Below the pieces are notes generated by a model, which did not search any database, was not told where the DNA came from, and was given only the letters and a program-made list of their open reading frames with translations. Positions 33,334 through 35,286 of a stretch of DNA of 35,286 nucleotides are shown here, piece after piece. The stretch comes from Lachnospiraceae bacterium (GTDB lineage: Bacteria > Bacillota > Clostridia > Lachnospirales > Lachnospiraceae). Where the stretch lies: the NCBI GenBank assembly GCA_900767585.1, contig CAAFZP010000088.1, forward strand, positions 1 to 35,286, read 5' to 3'. Both the position numbers and the translations under genes were made by a program. Positions within the stretch are counted from its first letter, which is position 1, and every line of letters starts with the position of its first letter.

Positions 33334-34128
33334 ATGTTGACACAATTCTCAAGAACAGAACTGTTGCTTGGAAAAGATGCAATGGAGAAGCTGCATGATT
33401 CCCGTGTTGCCGTGTTTGGAATCGGAGGCGTGGGTGGTTATGTCTGTGAGGCACTGGCACGAAGTGGGGTTGGTGCATTTGATCTGATCGATGACGATAA
33501 GGTGTGCCTGACAAATCTGAACCGTCAGATTATCGCGACGCATAAGACAATCGGAAAATATAAAACGGAAGTGATGAAGGAGAGGATTCTGGATATCAAT
33601 CCGAACGCAGATGTACAGATCCATAATTGTTTCTTCCTGCCCGAGAACGCAGATGAATTTCCGTATGAAGACTATGACTACATGGTTGATGCAGTGGATA
33701 CGGTAACTGCAAAAATCTCTCTCGTGATGAAAGCACAGGAGAAACACATTCCGATCATCAGCAGTATGGGCGCCGGCAATAAATTAGATGGCAGTCAGTT
33801 CAAGGTGGCAGATATCTATAAGACGAAGGTCTGTCCGCTTGCGAAGGTCATGCGGCGGGAACTAAAAAAGCGCGGTGTGAAGAAGTTAAAGGTTGTATAT
33901 TCCGAGGAACAGGCAATCCGTCCGATCGAAGATATGGCGATCAGCTGCCGGACGAACTGTGTTTGTCCGCCTGGTGCAAAGCACAAATGCACGGAACGGA
34001 GAGATATACCGGGCAGTGTTGCATTTGTTCCATCAGTGGCGGGTCTTATTATTGCCGGTGAGGTAGTGAAGGATTTGGTGAAGGACGTGCCACGCGAAAC
34101 ACAGAAGGAATCATCCAATATAGATTGA
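33334..34128 (+). CDS. tcdA: tRNA threonylcarbamoyladenosine dehydratase TcdA
   Basis: This 264-aa ThiF/E1-like enzyme cyclises t6A37 of tRNA to ct6A using ATP. The nucleotide loop GIGGVGG (29-35) is followed by DDDKVCLTNLNRQ and the adenylation-domain segment DAVDTVTAK. A Cys-rich stretch (SCRTNCVCPPGAKHKC, about 208-223) precedes RDIPGS, as in clostridial members of the family. AGGAGAG precedes the ATG. Confidence 0.9.
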   Translation: MLTQFSRTELLLGKDAMEKLHDSRVAVFGIGGVGGYVCEALARSGVGAFDLIDDDKVCLTNLNRQIIATHKTIGKYKTEVMKERILDINPNADVQIHNCFFLPENADEFPYEDYDYMVDAVDTVTAKISLVMKAQEKHIPIISSMGAGNKLDGSQFKVADIYKTKVCPLAKVMRRELKKRGVKKLKVVYSEEQAIRPIEDMAISCRTNCVCPPGAKHKCTERRDIPGSVAFVPSVAGLIIAGEVVKDLVKDVPRETQKESSNID

Positions 34129-34184
34129 TGCAGGCAAGATATACGAGTAATCGTATGCATGGGATGGAACAGGAGGCAGAAACG

Positions 34185-34712
34185 ATGACATTGGAGAAGC
34201 ATGTGATAGACACCGTGAAAGAATGGCAGACAAAGATCGGCACGGATGATGCGGGGGTGCGGCTGTATTATCCGAAGGTGTCGATGTGCGGATATCTGAA
34301 GCTTCCGGTGGAGGAGGATTCAGAGAAGATCTGTCAGGAGGCAGAGGCATATTTCGAGAAAAATGTACCAGAACTTGGACACGTGACTGTGACCGGGAAA
34401 GCAGACCGGTTTTGTGTGTTTGTAAGCCCGGAGGGCTGTGATTATATCAACCGGGAGATTCCGGTTTCTGAGTTCTTAGAGGGATTTCTGAAGGTGCTCA
34501 AGACACAGGATATGCAGCAGGTGCGGGCGTATTTTCAGGTATTTGCGAAAGCACATGGCACGACAGTCTGTGAGGAGGACGATGAGGAAGATCTGGGAAC
34601 GGTGCTCTCTTTTGCGGATAAGAATGTGGAGCCTTATATGTACTGCGTGACGGACGACCAGTTCGGAATCACGTATCACCGGTTTACAAAGGATGATTTT
34701 GATACGATTTAA
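34185..34712 (+). CDS. Uncharacterised 175-aa acidic protein
   Basis: I do not recognise this protein with confidence; it resembles small Lachnospiraceae-type DUF families such as DUF3877/DUF3878. It is soluble, acidic (the EEDDEEDLG run is near residue 125) and without signal or membrane segments. The C-terminus has the aromatic pattern DDQFGITYHRFTKDDFD. The start at 34185 is set by AGGAGG (34171-34176); a longer start at 34125 overlaps the tcdA stop and is less likely. A 6-bp hairpin (34141-34156) separates it from tcdA. Confidence 0.7.
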   Translation: MTLEKHVIDTVKEWQTKIGTDDAGVRLYYPKVSMCGYLKLPVEEDSEKICQEAEAYFEKNVPELGHVTVTGKADRFCVFVSPEGCDYINREIPVSEFLEGFLKVLKTQDMQQVRAYFQVFAKAHGTTVCEEDDEEDLGTVLSFADKNVEPYMYCVTDDQFGITYHRFTKDDFDTI

Positions 34713-34801
34713 AAAAGTTTTAAACAAAATAAAAGCGGAGTTTAATAAAAAAGATACAATTTGGATACAACCATGATTTAAAATAGAAAAGGAGTTTTCC
34801 C

Positions 34802-35286
34802 ATGAACGAACAGACAAAAGCGAGAATCAAGGAACTACAGAAAGAAAAAGATGTTGTGATCTTAGCCCATTATTATGTGGATGGTGAGGTGCAGGAGATT
34901 GCAGATTATGTCGGTGATTCATACTATCTTGCAAAGGTTGCAACTACAGTAGAACAACAGAATATTTTGTTTTGCGGTGTCTCCTTTATGGGAGAGAGCG
35001 CAAAGCTTCTGAATGCCAAAAAGCACGTCTATATGGCAGACGATGGAGCGGATTGCCCGATGGCGCATATGGCGGAAGTCGAGAAGATCGAGGAAGTACG
35101 CAGGGAATATCCGGAAGTGGCGGTTGTCTGCTATGTCAATTCGACCGCAGAATTGAAAGCCCACTCGGATGTCTGCGTGACATCGTCTAACGCATTGAAG
35201 ATTGTGAAGGCGCTTCCGAATAAAGATATCTATTTTATTCCGGATTACAATCTGGCGCATTTTATAGCGGGGCAGGTACCGGAGAA
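34802..35286 (+). CDS. nadA: Quinolinate synthase NadA, 5' part only
   Basis: The first 161 codons of NadA run off the right edge. The enzyme uses a [4Fe-4S] cluster to condense iminoaspartate and dihydroxyacetone phosphate in NAD synthesis. VILAHYYVDGEVQEIADYVGDS is the family N-terminus, FCGVSFMGESAKLL includes a cluster-domain segment, DDGADCPMAHM carries the first cluster Cys and CYVNSTAELKA follows. AAAGGAG (34788-34794) sets the start. The 89-nt upstream gap holds a direct repeat, GATACAA, at 34753 and 34764. Confidence 0.95.
   Translation, partial: MNEQTKARIKELQKEKDVVILAHYYVDGEVQEIADYVGDSYYLAKVATTVEQQNILFCGVSFMGESAKLLNAKKHVYMADDGADCPMAHMAEVEKIEEVRREYPEVAVVCYVNSTAELKAHSDVCVTSSNALKIVKALPNKDIYFIPDYNLAHFIAGQVPE

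Noticed and set aside
1..35286. CRISPR array, prophage, IS transposase, tRNA or rRNA genes
   Set aside because: No regularly spaced repeats, no transposase, integrase or phage proteins and no recognisable tRNA or rRNA sequence were seen.

Overview
The window looks like a chromosomal segment from a low-to-medium-GC Firmicute, most likely a gut-type Lachnospiraceae bacterium; the genus cannot be fixed from sequence alone. The signs are strong AAAGGAG/AGGAGG ribosome binding sites, a cell-wall enzyme with clostridial hydrophobic (ChW) repeats, a cdaA-ybbR pair, an FMN-riboswitch-controlled rib operon with a fused ribBA, and a TagGH/CDP-alditol transferase cluster. There are no tRNA or rRNA genes, CRISPR arrays, phage genes or transposase genes.

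Layout. 1-1000: a hairpin-rich leader, then a lone SsuB/TauB-type ABC ATPase closed by a strong terminator. 1149-7953: a carbohydrate phosphorylase block, with a GH94 enzyme (laminaribiose/beta-1,3-oligoglucoside phosphorylase-like), a small cupin and a very large second phosphorylase-like protein (probably GH161/GH149). Long-hairpin repeat elements separate these genes. 8140-9645: a secreted L,D-transpeptidase with six ChW repeats. 9718-17621: a surface glycopolymer operon, made of a polyprenyl-phosphate sugar-1-phosphate transferase, a TarI-like cytidylyltransferase, an extended SDR, a TagG/TagH exporter, two CDP-glycerol-type phosphotransferases and a GT2. 17727-21843: two uncharacterised membrane proteins, then diadenylate cyclase CdaA and its YbbR partner. 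21892-22626: a sirtuin. 22705-27841: the riboflavin operon (promoter, FMN riboswitch, terminator, ribD, ribE, ribBA, long-hairpin element, ribH, and a HAD phosphatase that may supply the missing dephosphorylation step). 27844-30405: a membrane sensor-kinase-like protein that lacks the expected phospho-acceptor His, and a DUF1189-like membrane protein. 30535-34712: an SGNH hydrolase, a divergent MarR-MATE operon with a paired operator, TcdA and an uncharacterised 175-aa protein. 34802-end: a partial nadA.

The most unusual feature is a family of long quasi-palindromic intergenic elements at 3884-4175, 26175-26465 and (core-deleted) 4640-4831. The two full copies are almost the same length (292 and 291 bp) and have the same 101-nt central domain of nested hairpins. 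Their outer arms differ in sequence between copies but are self-complementary within each copy, and inner stems show compensatory changes. All three lie in the same orientation between co-directional genes, one of them inside the rib operon. I do not recognise the family; it is either a structured RNA or a non-autonomous mobile hairpin.

Other points worth a second look are the pseudo-kinase-like sensor, the phosphorylase pair, the SDR replacing TarJ in a CDP-alditol route, a 16-codon ORF ending at the riboswitch terminator, and the structured leader at 62-194.
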